Of a DNA stretch of 64,000 bases, positions 1 through 11,534 are shown one piece after another. Origin of the DNA: Brachypodium distachyon (lineage: Eukaryota > Streptophyta > Magnoliopsida > Poales > Poaceae); contig NC_016133.3 of the NCBI RefSeq assembly GCF_000005505.3, positions 20,646,001 to 20,710,000 on the forward strand, given 5' to 3'. The first letter of the stretch is position 1, and each line of letters begins with the position of its first letter. The notes beneath the pieces are model-generated. The model was not told the DNA's origin. It worked only from the letters and a program-made list of their open reading frames with translations, and did no database searches. The position numbers were made by a program, and so were the translations under genes.

Positions 1-59
1 GGGTTCTTCGCGGGTTGGAGAACTGGTCGGGATTGGGATTTCGCTGGGCAGAGAGTAGG

Positions 60-215
60 AGGGAGAGAGAAATGCTAGGCCACACCTGTCATGCCCGGAC
101 GATTACACGCCCGTAAGACTAGTCAACCGGCCCTACGTGTCATGCACTCCCTTGGCACGCGTGTAAGTTAACTAGACATGGCCCACATGTCATCGTCCTA
201 ACCGGCCCAGCTTTG
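60..215. repeat. CACCTGTCAT-type degenerate repeats, upstream side
   Basis: Variants of the motif (CACACCTGTCATGCCC, CTACGTGTCATGC, CCCACATGTCATCG) recur every 35-60 bases, mixed with GTAAG/GTTAACTAGTC strings. Similar motifs recur downstream of the acidic ORF at 1490-1770. They are seen directly, and their function is unknown. Confidence 0.4.
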
Positions 216-421
216 TGGTACGTCGGGACGCTTTTGGGCCGCAATTTTTGGCCCGATTTTCGTCAACCAGGCGGTCCTGCTGGTCCAAGCAGTCAAACCC
301 TTTCTCCTTCCATGTCCCCACCCATCAGCCAAACACCGGGGTTTACCCTTTTTTAATAAACGGGGACCCCTGTCGTCCCATTTCCCCACCCACTCTCCAC
401 CGCCGAATCCCTAGAGCTTCC

Positions 422-1231
422 ATGGCCCCAAAGCATTATTGGCCGCCGTCGAGGAACGACCACGAGGATGGGTCATTGTCGAGACCTCGCCGTGGCCGCT
501 CGACGTTGGTGCCCTTCCGCATTACCCCGGTGAGGATTCGCGATCGGATGTACCTCACGGTCGCCATGGCACGGGATTTTTGGGAGCAGGCCGCCCCCGT
601 GCCATGGCCGGACATCCATTTGCCACACAGCTGGCACCTAAACCCGGCTAGGGTTCCGGTGCCTCCGGTGCCGGCATCCGACAGGGCGCGCCGTGATGAG
701 ATCCGGCGCCGTCGGGTGGCACTGCCCCCCAACGTCCGCCACGACCCTGCCTTCACCGCGGACTCTACGAACTGGGACGTTTGGTTCCAAACGGAGCACG
801 ACGTCCGGCGACGGAACTATTTCTTCGCTGCGGCGGAGCCTGGTCCGCCGGTGCCGGCTGAGGGGGATGAGGATGTGGAGGAGGAGTACGAGGAGGAGGA
901 GGACAATGCTCCGTCTATGCTGGAGACAAAGGAGAAGGCTAACGACGAGGAGGAGCAGTACCTCGCCACCTTGGAGGCGTCGAAGGAGGACGCGCGGCCC
1001 GAGCCCCTCACCGCCGAAGAGGAAGTCGAGCAGCTGCGGGCGGCGGAGGAGGCCTCTAAGCTCCACGAGCTCGGGATGTGGCCAGACCTCGAACGCGCCC
1101 TCTATGTCTCGGCGCGCGACGCCGGCTTAAATGCGCCGCCGTCGCCGCCGCTCATTGCGCCACCTACGCCGGCGCCCTTCGTGGAGGTCAAGGAGGCGCC
1201 GGACGAGCAGGGGTCGCTTCCGTCGGCCTAG
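422..1231 (+). CDS. Acidic, proline-rich grass-type protein of unknown function
   Basis: This is a single-exon ORF of 269 aa from the ATG at 422 to TAG at 1229-1231. The frame stays open upstream to 215, but 422 (context TTCCATGG) is the better start because the segment before it has low-complexity composition. The N-terminal half is basic and proline-rich, with a conserved-looking block MYLTVAMARDFW near residue 44 and a run rich in VPVPPVPASDRAR. Residues about 150-240 are strongly acidic (Glu-rich, coiled-coil-like), and the C-terminus is Pro/Ala-rich. I know of no function. It resembles lineage-specific repeat-associated ORFs of grasses, from memory only. Degenerate CACCTGTCAT-type motifs flank it on both sides, which suggests it may ride on a repeat. 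GC content falls abruptly after about 1310. It may be a real gene or a transposon passenger. Confidence 0.5.
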   Translation: MAPKHYWPPSRNDHEDGSLSRPRRGRSTLVPFRITPVRIRDRMYLTVAMARDFWEQAAPVPWPDIHLPHSWHLNPARVPVPPVPASDRARRDEIRRRRVALPPNVRHDPAFTADSTNWDVWFQTEHDVRRRNYFFAAAEPGPPVPAEGDEDVEEEYEEEEDNAPSMLETKEKANDEEEQYLATLEASKEDARPEPLTAEEEVEQLRAAEEASKLHELGMWPDLERALYVSARDAGLNAPPSPPLIAPPTPAPFVEVKEAPDEQGSLPSA

Positions 1232-1487
1232 TAGCCAGCCTCCCCGAGCCTGGAGTGCTGGAGCCCGCCTCCTCCGCCGATCATCTGCTTGGATTTGGAC
1301 TCCGAGAAGATGATCTATTAGTTTTAACTATCTATGTAAAATACTTTTAGTATCATCTAGTACTTTTAGTATCGTCTAGTAGTAGTTTCATCTATAAATC
1401 TATGGACTTTTGTCCACTATATATGGAATGGCTATCTTTTGTCTTTTTTTGTGTGTGAAATGAACGTCCGACCTGTCAACCGTTCCT

Positions 1488-1775
1488 CGGCCCATCTGTC
1501 AAAGTTTTCTACTTATCCTACATGCTCCCTTGACCGCCCCCACCTGTCATTCCTGGCGTCAGCCCACATGTTAGCTAAGTCAACCCCGGCCCCCACCTGT
1601 CATCCCTGGTGTCGGCCCACATGTAAGCCCATCCGACCGCCCCCACCCATCATGCCACACCCTGGACCGCATGTAAGGACACCAGACCCGTTAAGCCCCT
1701 GCCCACTTGCGCGGCATCATCGTCGCCCCACACGTCAGAACGCCGGTTTGGCCCCACCTGTCGGAAGCAAACGGT
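1488..1775. repeat. CACCTGTCAT-type degenerate repeats, downstream side
   Basis: At least five imperfect copies of a unit of roughly 40-60 bases carry CCCACCTGTCAT or GCCCACATGT cores. They lie in the same orientation as the copies upstream of the acidic ORF. Short ORFs here are composition artefacts of the repeat. Confidence 0.45.
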
Positions 1776-2183
1776 CAAAGGGGCTTGACTGTTAGGAAGT
1801 GCTCCGTGAGGGCATTTCCGAGGAATCGCCGAAGGGGGCAAGGGTAGAAGCGAGCATAGTTATGAGGCCTGGTTATTTCTGAGTACAGCTAAGGAAGGAG
1901 GGACACAGAAATAAAAAACCCTTTTTTTAATTCTAGGCCATATACAACTAAACCGAAAAATCAAATGGGGGCATGTGCCCCTCTGTAAGATGGTTCCCCC
2001 CCTGATTGCAAGCATGACAAGCTTCATGGTATATCCATGGTCAACGACGCTATAATGAGTTGTGTCCCTTTGACACAATTATTTTTAACACCGGAGTATA
2101 TATAAAATAACGTTATAATGATTTCTGTACGCGTCAAAATAAATTCTCTTTTCTATATGTCAAAGGTGCTACTCTCCATACTA

Positions 2184-2265
2184 CTCCATCCATTCCTATA
2201 TTCTTGACGTAATTTTAGTACAAATTTGAACTAAAACCAAAACAAGAATTTAGAAACAGAGTGAG
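2184..2265. mobile_element. Stowaway-type MITE (82 bp)
   Basis: The left terminus CTCCATCCATTCC and the right terminus (complement of AACAGAGTGAG) are inverted repeats. TA dinucleotides flank it at 2182-2183 and 2266-2267, the Stowaway/mariner target duplication. Confidence 0.6.
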
Positions 2266-2623
2266 TATGTTTTGTGTCCGACGATTTTATCTTATGTCTC
2301 GTGTTGACGTACTGATTCCATAACACCATTGTATTATCATAGTAGAACCATCAATCCCTGTCACACTAGTGTACACGCCGGCAAGTAGTTTGGACCGGAA
2401 AACATACAAGTGCACATATGCATGTCAAAGCTGGTTAATTCTTGATCACGCCGTAAAAGTGAGCTTCGTCAAATCGCCACTGTTGCTGTAATTTGACATC
2501 AATGGATACATACTGTCTTTGCCCCCAATGCGAAGGATACATAGACGAAGGATACATAGACGGTTACGCGCATACATGAGGGGAGGGGAGGGGAGGAGGT
2601 GGGGTAGAGTATAATATATACTA

Positions 2624-2736
2624 CTCCCTCCGACCGGTATTACTTGTTTTAAATTTGTCTAAATACGGATATATCTATGCGTAAAAAGTGTTTAGATACA
2701 TGTAATATTTTGATGAGTAATTCCAGCCGGAGAGAA
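2624..2736. mobile_element. Stowaway MITE (113 bp)
   Basis: It starts CTCCCTCCGACCGGTATTAC and ends with the inverted complement, with TA at 2622-2623 and 2737-2738. The interior has the usual TTTAGATACATGTAATA core shared with the copies near 20.9, 24.4 and 60.5 kb. Confidence 0.75.
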
Positions 2737-2739
2737 TAC

Positions 2740-3700
2740 AAAACACTTATGATAGATCGAAGTCTTACTTTTTATGTAGTACGCCAACAGGGACACTGAA
2801 GTGAAGCACTTTGCACACTCTTTATCGTTAGTGGTAGGTGCACTAGAAAATGGGAGTGGCAGGCACTCTATTTGGTGCCTTCTGTACAATTTTGATCCAT
2901 GCTTATCCACATAACCAATGAGAAGCTGCAATTATCTCGTCTTTAGATAAAGTGTAGGTACGTTTGGTGGGAACCCCCATTGTTTATTGTCTCCGGCTTT
3001 CCACGATCACTTGATCAGGATGAATATTCACAAGAGGCTATGTACATTAAATTTAGGAAAAAAACGTGTTAGCAACCACTTTAAGGAAACAAAATTGAAT
3101 AGTATCCTGTTACAAACCACTTTAAGGAAACAAAATTGACCAAGACTTTCCACTTTATGAATTCATATCAACAAGAAGCGGAAAAAAAAATTAAATAGTA
3201 TTTGGATACGAAATTAGGATAGTTTTTGTCGGTCCAACTGTAATTACTCAAATGTTTGACATCATTTTAGAAGAAAAAAGACACATCTATCGCATATGAT
3301 TTTTCTTCTAAAATTAAATTTAGAACCTTGCTCCTCAAGGAGTATAATTTTTGATAGATCTTTATTTATTTATTTTGGTATTATTTTGTGCCTTTCATAT
3401 ATACGGCAGAATAGGTGTTAGAGTAAAATGTCTAAAACCACCACTTTGGGAAATTTAGTTACAAGGAACAACTACTACTCAATTTTACTTCAACGAACCA
3501 GCAGTCCACCCTTTGCAGGTAATCTATTGCTCGCAACCCAAAAAGTTGTATCTGCGGATCTAAACACAATTCCGACAACACGGGTCCACCAGACGGGAGA
3601 GGTAAGTCCCGGCCGTTAGGACCGACATGGCAGACCAGACCTAACCCTCTTCGATCTCCCCCCTCACCCTCCGTGAGACCAGACCTGCAAAATATGGTTC
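2740..3700. other. Intergenic, no gene seen
   Basis: This is AT-rich spacer with only short ORFs. A direct repeat (ACCACTTTAAGGAAACAAAA) occurs near 3077 and 3117. Nothing else is recognisable. Confidence 0.4.
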
Positions 3701-3707
3701 GTTACTA

Positions 3708-3788
3708 CTTCCTCCGTCCCGAAATAAGTGATGTGGATTTGTATAATAATTTATACAAATTCACATCACTTATTTTGGGACGGTTCAG
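3708..3788. mobile_element. Short Stowaway-type hairpin MITE
   Basis: Left arm CTTCCTCCGTCCCGAAATAA is followed by a near-perfect inverted copy ending TTATTTTGGGACGG, giving an almost uninterrupted hairpin. TA precedes it at 3706-3707, and the right outer end is eroded. Confidence 0.6.
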
Positions 3789-3789
3789 A

Positions 3790-4560
3790 AGTGACAGTTC
3801 TGGCTAACCAAATCACCGAGCGTGATGGTTTTTATATCGGTAAGTAAATAACTCTAGGTCTAGACGATTGATGTATCCCTATCGAGGAAAAATAGATAAC
3901 CGGTAGAAAGGAGCGCAATATGCAATATGAGAATCAAAGGTACAACCAAATTTTGATTTGAAATGAATCTAGGCACTAAACAATGTTTACCAGCCAAATA
4001 ATTGAAACTAGCTCGAGCCCACCAATTAGTTAGGCCAGTATAGATAACTAGGTGTCTAGGTCGATCCTTAGCTACCAAGGAAACAATGCCATCACTCGAA
4101 CTATATACTCCGTATTATTTTTATCCTGCCTTCTGAACAAACAGAACTTGTATATCCATATGAATGCGTTGCATGATTACCCTATTCTGCACGTGTTAAA
4201 TGATTATCGATTGAGACCCCGGCCCTTCTCCGTGAACTAAGAAGCTAGGGGAAATATTATTGCTGTAAGGGTCCTAATTGAGTGATCATACGCAAAGTAA
4301 TTTGCCCGATCGACTTGTCAATGAAACGTAACAGATCCGGTCGGGCCTGTGTTGCTAATTGTAAACATCATTGATTAATCATGTTTTTTTATGGGCAAAC
4401 ATGAGAGCTGCATTTTCAAGAGGTTGATTGGCTTATTCATGACGACACGGTTTTTGATCCAAGGGTGGTGCCGGTAGCACTTTGTGAAGGAGAGTAGAAT
4501 GATGTTGGACGTTCTATTCTTTGTTCAGAAATGTGTAAATAATTATAATTACGCTTGTCT
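3790..4560. other. Intergenic, no gene seen
   Basis: AT-rich sequence with no coding signal beyond short chance ORFs and no recognisable repeat termini. Confidence 0.35.
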
Positions 4561-4599
4561 GCACCATGTGTTTTGGCCTTTTAAATATAAAATGTTCTA

Positions 4600-7267
4600 A
4601 CTTCATCTTAGATCAAACTTCTTCAAGGTTGGAGACCAAACCCAAAACTCAGCGATCCCGATCCAAAAAAACCAGTGACCTCCTCCTCCCTCGCCGCCGC
4701 TGGCTCGTGCCGCCAGGCAAAGCCCATGCGGTGTTGGCGGGCCCTATGCGCGTGGCGGACTCTGCGTGGTCCTTGCGGCAGCACAGGCCAGGCCTAAGCA
4801 GCAGATTCATGTCGCGCGCGGCCCAGGCTGTCTTGGCGGGGGCGGCCGCTACTACAGAAACGGTCGAAAAAGTGCATCACTAACGGGCAAGATGCCCGCC
4901 ACTAACTTCCTGCCAGTGATGATGGGCACCATCACTAACGGTCGGTCCACCCGTTAGTGATGATGCCATCATAGTGGCGGGCGTTGCTATGGGATTCACA
5001 CTGATGTGTTTTGACCGAAATAAAAAAAAAGGCCATGACTAGCATATAATTATACTAGCCATGTTATTTTGTTCCAATTGCATACAAATTATGCTCGCAT
5101 AACTGTATCAGCAGAGATAGTAGCTAGCAGAGTAAGGGAAAATTCAAAATCAAATCATCAGATGCATTCACAGTAGAACACAATTACCAATCAAAATTAC
5201 ATCGTAGATGCATTATTCACAGCAGAACACAATTTGCAATCAAAATTACATCGTCACATGGATTCACAACAGAGAACACAATTAAAACTACAAATTACAT
5301 CACGATTCAACGCTTCGATTGCAGCAGCTGGATCCGGGTGGAGCTGGCGCCGCCGCACGCACTAGGCCGCACCCCCATCTTCCTCCCCACGTCGGCCACC
5401 ATCGTGGGAGAGAGAGAGAGTGAGGGAGAGACCCAAAGAGAGAGAGAGAGAACGTATCAGTGGTGGAGTGTGTTGCGCGAGGATAGCGACAGTGGCTTCA
5501 TGGCAGCGGCAGGTCCCGATGGCGGCAGCGACCGGACCCGCCGCGACCAGATCCGGCGACTCGGCTGAAGATGGCCGCGGGCGTGGCTGGCGGTGGGGAG
5601 GCGGCACCGGGGCGGACGCCGTGCACGGCCTCCCAGCCCGCGGCTCCATGGTCATCGCTGCTGCTCCGAGGGCCTCCAGGTCGGATCCAGGCAGCCGGGC
5701 GGAGCCGGGGTGGGAGGCGGACGGGCGGGGCTAGGGTCGGGGGCGCAGAAGAGAGTTGAGGGCGTTTGGGGGAGAGAAGATGGGGTGGCGGCAGGGCTGA
5801 AGGAGAAAATAGAGAGGGCGAGAGAAGAGGTGGGGAGGGGTATTTTATACCACCCCCTCAAACCTTAAAACCTGTTGGGCCGGCCCAGTTAAAGGCTGGC
5901 CTCAAATAGACATAAGTGGCGGGCTTTACTATAAAACCCGTCGCTAACGGTCCAAATATGATTTTTTTTAATTTAAAAAAGAAAACATAGAAAGGAAAGA
6001 TGTACCTTTGTTTGGCATGGAAAGATGCACCTTGTGCATATAATGGACACATTATGATGAACTAAGACATAGAAAGGACACTGATTGGTTCATTTGGCTT
6101 AAAACCATAAACTTCAATTGTGGGAAATACTAACATATGATATTATTGTTCCATCATGTTAAGCAAGAAAAAACAAGACTTTAGCAAAAAGAATCACATT
6201 TTTCTGATTTTTTATGAATAAGTTATGATTATTTCAATCTTCAAATGTCTACATGAGTCATCAGTGACGGGCCTAAATGAAAAGACCGCCACTAATGTGT
6301 GTCTGTGTGAATTTTGCTATTTTTCATATTGAACTATTAGTGATGGGCCTCCCGTGCCCGTGACTAATGAGTAGTCATCAGTGACGGACTCTGCACGCCC
6401 GTCACTGGCGAGTGGTCATCATCACCCCCGTCACTCATGATGGTCATCAGTGACGGGTACTATTTTGTAGTAGTGGGCGGTCTGCTCGCCGCGCCGGCAG
6501 CTGTGGCTGCCCTTGCTGCGGCTTTGATGGCCCTAACCGCTATCTGCATCCTTGGTGGCAGTGGGGCTTGCTCGGTCCGGCTGGGGCTGCGGCTCTCACC
6601 TCTCAAGATCTCTGAGTCGGTGCTTCGTCGGCTTTGGTGAAGGATATGTGCTGGTGGTGCGGGTGTGGTATCGAGGGAAACCCTCGGTCGGCTTGCCCGG
6701 CCATGACGACGGTGGTGTTTTCGGACGTCTTCTCCCTTCCTTGAGGCATTGTCGAGGTGTTCCCAAACCACCCTCGCTTCATGGTTTTGGGTGAAAAACA
6801 AAGTCCTCAGACTGGGCGGTAGCACCAACGGCATCGTTCTCCCCTTGGAGGCGCCGTTGGGGGAACGCTTGATTTGCGGGTGAAGTGATCTTGGTCAATG
6901 TTGTCCTGGCTTTGGTTTGTGCCATCATTGCCAGGTCTGGCAACTTCAATGCGTCGCTCTTTGTTCTGAAGATGGGTTGGTGGAAAACGGTGGCGGGCTG
7001 ATTCTGAAGCGTGCGCACGCGGTACACGCTGGGAATTAGCTTGTCTGGTTGTGCCGTTGTGGCCTCCGCATTTAGATGTTGGGTGGTGGCATGCGATCAG
7101 GGCATATGACTCCGATAATGGCCACACCCTTCATGAGGAGTATGTATAGCTTGGTGACTTTGGGGCTTCGACTAATGTATTTGCTTTGTCAGCCTTGTAA
7201 TAAAAAGATGGTGTGTGCATCATTCTGATGCAGAGGCCAAGGGTTTCATCCTCCTTTTCGAGAAAAG
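4600..7267 (+). mobile_element. Retroelement remnant (non-LTR-like 3' end), split by a CACTA element
   Basis: GC-rich sequence on both sides of the CACTA insertion (4620-4846 and 6476-7130) leads to a 3' end near 7180-7267 that reads CAGCCTTGTAATAAAAAG, then GATGCAGAGGCC, then CATCCTCCTTTTCGAGAAAAG. From family knowledge, such an ending is typical of cereal LINE-related 3' tails. No intact reverse transcriptase remains, so the class is inferred from the tail alone, and the 5' limit is approximate. Confidence 0.4.
4847..6475. mobile_element. Non-autonomous CACTA (En/Spm-like) transposon, 1.63 kb
   Basis: The right end reads TTTTGTAGTAGTG, the complement of CACTACTACAAAA. The left end reads CGCTACTACAGAAAC, a one-base variant of CACTACTACAGAA. 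The 3-bp target duplication GGC lies at 4844-4846 and 6476-6478. Subterminal arrays of GTCACTGATGACC and CATCACTAACGGGC type motifs fill about 100-250 bp at each end, as expected for transposase binding in this family. The GC-rich interior (5330-5860, with GA microsatellites) has overlapping ORFs in several frames but no transposase, so it would depend on a partner for movement. The interior could be captured host sequence. Confidence 0.85.
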
Positions 7268-7335
7268 AAATTTCTTCGAGGTTGAACAAAACTTATAGAA
7301 AAATACACTAATATATATATAGAGAAAACCCAAGG

Positions 7336-7999
7336 TACCCTCGGGTGTAGTTACTCCCATGTTGAATATTCTACGATATGATAGAATATATTCTACCTTA
7401 TCACTTTTAATAAATTCAGATACTATTTATAAGATACTTCAAAGCGAACTACATGAAAAAATTGAAGTTGGCACGTAGTTTTTACTATGTTTTAGAAATG
7501 TCTTCATATTTGTATATACAATAGAGTATGTTAAAAAAACTGCATATTCTACCTAAAAAGTAGAATATATTCTATGTTCTACATACTACCCGTATACTAC
7601 ATTCTACATTCGCCCGATTGCGCTATATTCTCCCAAATTTGTGTGAAACGTATGTGGGAGTAACTAAATTACAAAGTACTCCCGGGTGTAGTTACTCTCA
7701 TGTTGAATATTCTAAATTCAGATACTATTTATAAGATACTTCAAAGCGAACTACATGAAAAAATTGCAAGTTGGCACGTAGTTTTTACTATGTTTTAGAA
7801 ATGTCTTCATATTTGTATATACGATAGAGTATGTTAAAAACTGCATATTCTACCTAAAAAGTAGAATATATTCTATGTTCTACATACTACATACTAGCCA
7901 TATTTCTACATGCTACATTCTTCCGATTGCGCTATATTCTCCCAAATTTGTGTGAAACGTACGTGGGAACGTACGTGGGAGTAACTACACCCGGTAGTA
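7336..7999. mobile_element. Two tandem copies of one MITE family
   Basis: The outer ends are inverted repeats: TACCCTCGGGTGTAGTTACT on the left and the complement of AGTAACTACACCCGGTAGTA on the right. A second left-type end (CTCCCGGGTGTAGTTACTCTC) begins near 7678, just after an eroded right-type end (GTGGGAGTAACTAAAT, about 7653-7668). The two about 320-bp units share long stretches such as AAGATACTTCAAAGCGAACT. The first unit carries about 40 extra bases near its 5' side. Confidence 0.65.
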
Positions 8000-8227
8000 C
8001 GAAAAAGTCTATATATATTATCAAATAAGTATACTCACTGCAGGACAACCCATTTGTGGAGGCAGTCAACTTCGGCGAAAGTCTAGTTTAGAGGGCAATT
8101 TAATTGTCGGGAAAATTTAACTGCCGGGAAAAATCGAGTAGGGCAGGCGATTGCTGGCGAAATCGAACTGGGACGTCATGTAGTGACTATGAAGATATAT
8201 ATAATAACATATTGAATAAAACTAATC

Positions 8228-8333
8228 TAGAGTTATAGATATTGGTATTTTTATCTATAAACTTGGTCAAACTTTAATAAGTTTGACTTAGTACAAAGTT
8301 AAAACATCTTATATTTACGAACGGAGGGAGTAA
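8228..8333. mobile_element. Eroded Stowaway MITE (right end only)
   Basis: The right terminus ACGAACGGAGGGAG followed by TA is clear. The left terminus is not recognisable, though the interior (TTTGACTTAGTACAAAGTTA) fits a Stowaway subfamily. Confidence 0.4.
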
Positions 8334-8661
8334 TATCTATCGTTATCGTAAACATATGTATTTCTTGACTAGCACAAACTTTCACAACCAGTTAGTTCTT
8401 GTCGAAATATGATGGGTTTTATCTGGTTTTCCTCCGTAGACAAAATCACTTCTTTTTTAGTTGAAAGATAATGATTGCTAATTCCTAAAAAGAAAAAGAA
8501 ATTATTTGCAATAAAAAGATACGAGGTGCATGGAATTGGATTATAGTTTGAGTTCTTTTAAAATTAGTATTATCTTAAGGTGCAACGATATTGCACTATG
8601 GTACCGTGGGCCCAAGTGCCTCTGAGTGGTATAATGTGATAGTAGTTATTAGGATATCCGC

Positions 8662-8786
8662 AAAGGCTGACTCTTAATTAAATCTTATTTAGACTTTGCT
8701 ATTGTGGAAGAAAATGAAACATGAGATAGAAGAGAAACGATTCTTCCTGAAGAGTCACTAAAAGGTCAACTAAGAGTTAGCCTTTT
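8662..8786. mobile_element. Possible MITE with 17-bp inverted ends
   Basis: AAAGGCTGACTCTTAAT on the left pairs imperfectly with CTAAGAGTTAGCCTTTT on the right. No target duplication could be assigned. Confidence 0.3.
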
Positions 8787-8799
8787 TATCATTCTACAA

Positions 8800-10040
8800 C
8801 ATCACATTTATAATGTTAACAAATTATCTAGAGTCAGTTTAAATACGCAACTCATTGTACGTGTGCCATTTTACTGTTGACTCTAAATGATGTGGAGAGT
8901 CGGTATAAACTCTCCTATTGTGGACATCGTTACCCACTAGTCAAGTCCCATCAATCTTCTTACACGCGAAGATCAAGGATTCTTCAACGGTCCTTATCGC
9001 AGTTATTATTACTAACATGCTGCATCATAATTTGGATGATGTGAAGGAGAAAAGAGAGAAATAAACCGTTTCTTTATGGAGAAATTACTCGGCTTGTGTG
9101 TCAAGATGATAATAACAACCTTTTAGTCTACAAGAGACCTCTTTGTCACAAAAAAGCTCACCATGTGAGCTACCTTTTCACACAGTTGTTAGTTTCGTAA
9201 CAAGAAGTATTAGCTGGAGAGGATTACTATTATTGGTAAATTGGGATATTCTCTCTCCTGTAAGTAATGACTGTATTAACCAGTTTTTGGGAGGCCATAC
9301 TAAGTCCATCTTCTCTAAACTCAAATGTCTTCTCTTTTTTATCCTATTATAATTAAATCCTAGCTCCACTCGTAGCATGAAGTGACAGGTAGTAGTATAA
9401 GATGCTTAGGTGAATTTTCCCATTTAGAAGTCAAATGGAAACGAAATAACCACTCAACATATATGGTACCATGAAAATACTGAAATTAGATAATAATTTT
9501 TGCAGAAGAGTACGAACAAACATGATTGTGAACATAAGTTCGTGTGGGCTTCTTAGCAAGTTATATATATATCAAAGCTAGAGTCTTCCGTCTCCATTCG
9601 TCCACCGCTCCATCGGTCGGAGGAGGAGGGCAAATCCCCTCTCTTCCATGGTATTCATAAAGCTAGAGTCTTTGTTTCGTTTGGTGGTACTGGTTTCGGA
9701 GGGTTGCTCCGAGTTGAATAAATTTTCCTTGATATCCTCCTCACCGTGGGGACGTCCTTCCTGGATCTTGCATTGTTGGAAGTTATACTTTTTCTCTTTC
9801 GATGGGCGCTTCAACATCATTGGAGTTTGACGACGGCTTTTGGCTTCGATGTGTACAAAAACTCTGAGGAAACTATGTGTAATTTTTATTTCATTGGAGT
9901 CTTTTCTGCATTGCTTCTCGGATTATTGTATTCTCCTGTTCAGTCTATCAATTTTGCGTGTGTTTTTACTAATGGTAGTCTGTTTGTTTAATATAATGTA
10001 GGACTACTCTAAAACAAGATTCTCGGAAAATTCACACACA
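8800..10040. other. Intergenic; retroposon-like segment 9585-9990, no gene
   Basis: Mostly AT-rich. The stretch from 9585 to about 9990 has higher GC and open frames up to about 80 codons on both strands. Its wording (CTCCATCGGTCGGAGGAGG and GGTTTCGGAGGGTTGCTCC) recalls untranslated parts of retroposons rather than a gene. No domain is recognisable. Confidence 0.3.
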
Positions 10041-10048
10041 CAAAATTC

Positions 10049-10372
10049 AAGGTTTTAAATAGCGTCGGCCTGCTGCAGATGCTATACGTGCTATTTCAAA
10101 TAGCATTTTGCAAAAACACACGCTCAAATATAGCCCCCAAATAAAGGATTTAGCATAATCACTTGCTAAAAAAGTTCTCCTGCAAGACCAAATCCATGGA
10201 GAGTATGAGGCATAATTGTTAAGATTAAAGGATTGAACAGTTTTAGGTTAGGTCTGGACGGTTTTAGGCATGTCTTGTGACTTTTGATCAACCCTTTAAC
10301 GTCAAGTCTCTAACTTAGCGTCGGGTCTTGAGATATGCTATAACGGCAAAATAGCGCACTTTTTGAAACCTT
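10049..10372. mobile_element. hAT-like MITE (about 324 bp)
   Basis: The left end AAGGTTTTAAATAGCG and the right end CGCACTTTTTGAAACCTT are inverted repeats. Short ATAGCG/GCTAT motifs are repeated inside, as in grass hAT-type MITEs. A clean 8-bp target duplication is not visible. Confidence 0.5.
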
Positions 10373-10379
10373 ATTAAAA

Positions 10380-11500
10380 TCATGATAAAAATATAATCGC
10401 ATGTGTATTGCACAAATATTGATCTGATATTACTCACAGAGAGACTTTTGGTATCTTTTGTTTTTGTACAATGTACATATGATCAGTTTTATTTGTTAAA
10501 TTTGTATATGCATATAATTAACATCTTGTAGTAACATGATTTTTTGAATATTTAAGTGGACAAACTCATGAAGGTTGCATATGAATACATATCATACTGG
10601 ACTTAGTATTTGAATACCGTCCATTAAATATTATATGAATTCAATAGCTTGATTTCCCCGAAAGGTGGGAAATATGCCTAGAAGATTCTTGTGCCATCAT
10701 ATGGTTTCAATGCCCATAAATACCTGAAGGAATATGCTGGCGTATAAAGAGAATAAGTTCAAACCTTTTGTGCTATTTTCTTGCTAATGAAACAAGCCTT
10801 TTTGTGTCTCTTTTCTCCGGTTGCACGTCAACTATCACATTCCGTAGAATTTACCAGATAGTCAACTCAAGGCAATTGAATTTTTTCTATAGCAATAATT
10901 CCAACAAAAAATTTAGGCCAGTGAAAAACAACGAAGGGGACATTCAGTTGCCTCTAAAAAAACTTCTATGCCACTCAAATTTGCACTGATTTTAAAGATT
11001 CCCACTACCGCTAGTTTTGACCGCCTTGATATTGTTCCTGGGGTAGCCGTCTTAGTGTTGGTCAAGTTTGATTCCTGCTATCAATTTCCATTTCGCGCAC
11101 TTGGGTGAGCTTTTACATGGTTTTGATCAGGTACGACGCCCTTGGCGCACAAATGTCATTGTAACAGAGCACAAGATGCATTCTTCCTTCTATGGTGTCC
11201 GTGTTTCCTCTTATACGATTATACGTTAGCGTTAGCCTCAACCTTTGTTGTCGAGGGGTCTGACCATTGCAAACTGTTCTTCTCTTTTTATTTTTATTAT
11301 TTTTATTTTTGTGCTTGTTCTTGTTTCTTTCTTTTGTAAGCTGTTTTTTCCCACACCCTGTATCTTGTTCGGCCGTTTGGGTTATGTTACGGAGTAATTT
11401 AAAGCCTGGTGTAATATCTGTTGTCTGAAAAACAATATTGGGTCTTTCTTTCACTCGGATAACTGAATATTGGAGTACTTAGTGATTTGACCACATAGAC
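10380..11500. other. Intergenic, upstream of ITPK
   Basis: AT-rich sequence with no gene. A T-rich tract lies at 11280-11340 (TTTTTATTTTTATTATTTTT). GC content rises from about 11500 into the ITPK promoter. Confidence 0.35.
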
Positions 11501-11534
11501 GGGTGGCCACACAGGATCCTGAGCTCCTGACCCC

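Noticed and set aside
5338..5868. Cluster of ORFs of 60-104 codons
   Set aside because: They lie inside the GC-rich interior of the CACTA element, overlap on both strands and share no recognisable domain.
9578..9991. Overlapping ORFs of 60-81 codons on both strands
   Set aside because: No domain, no splice context and retroposon-like composition.
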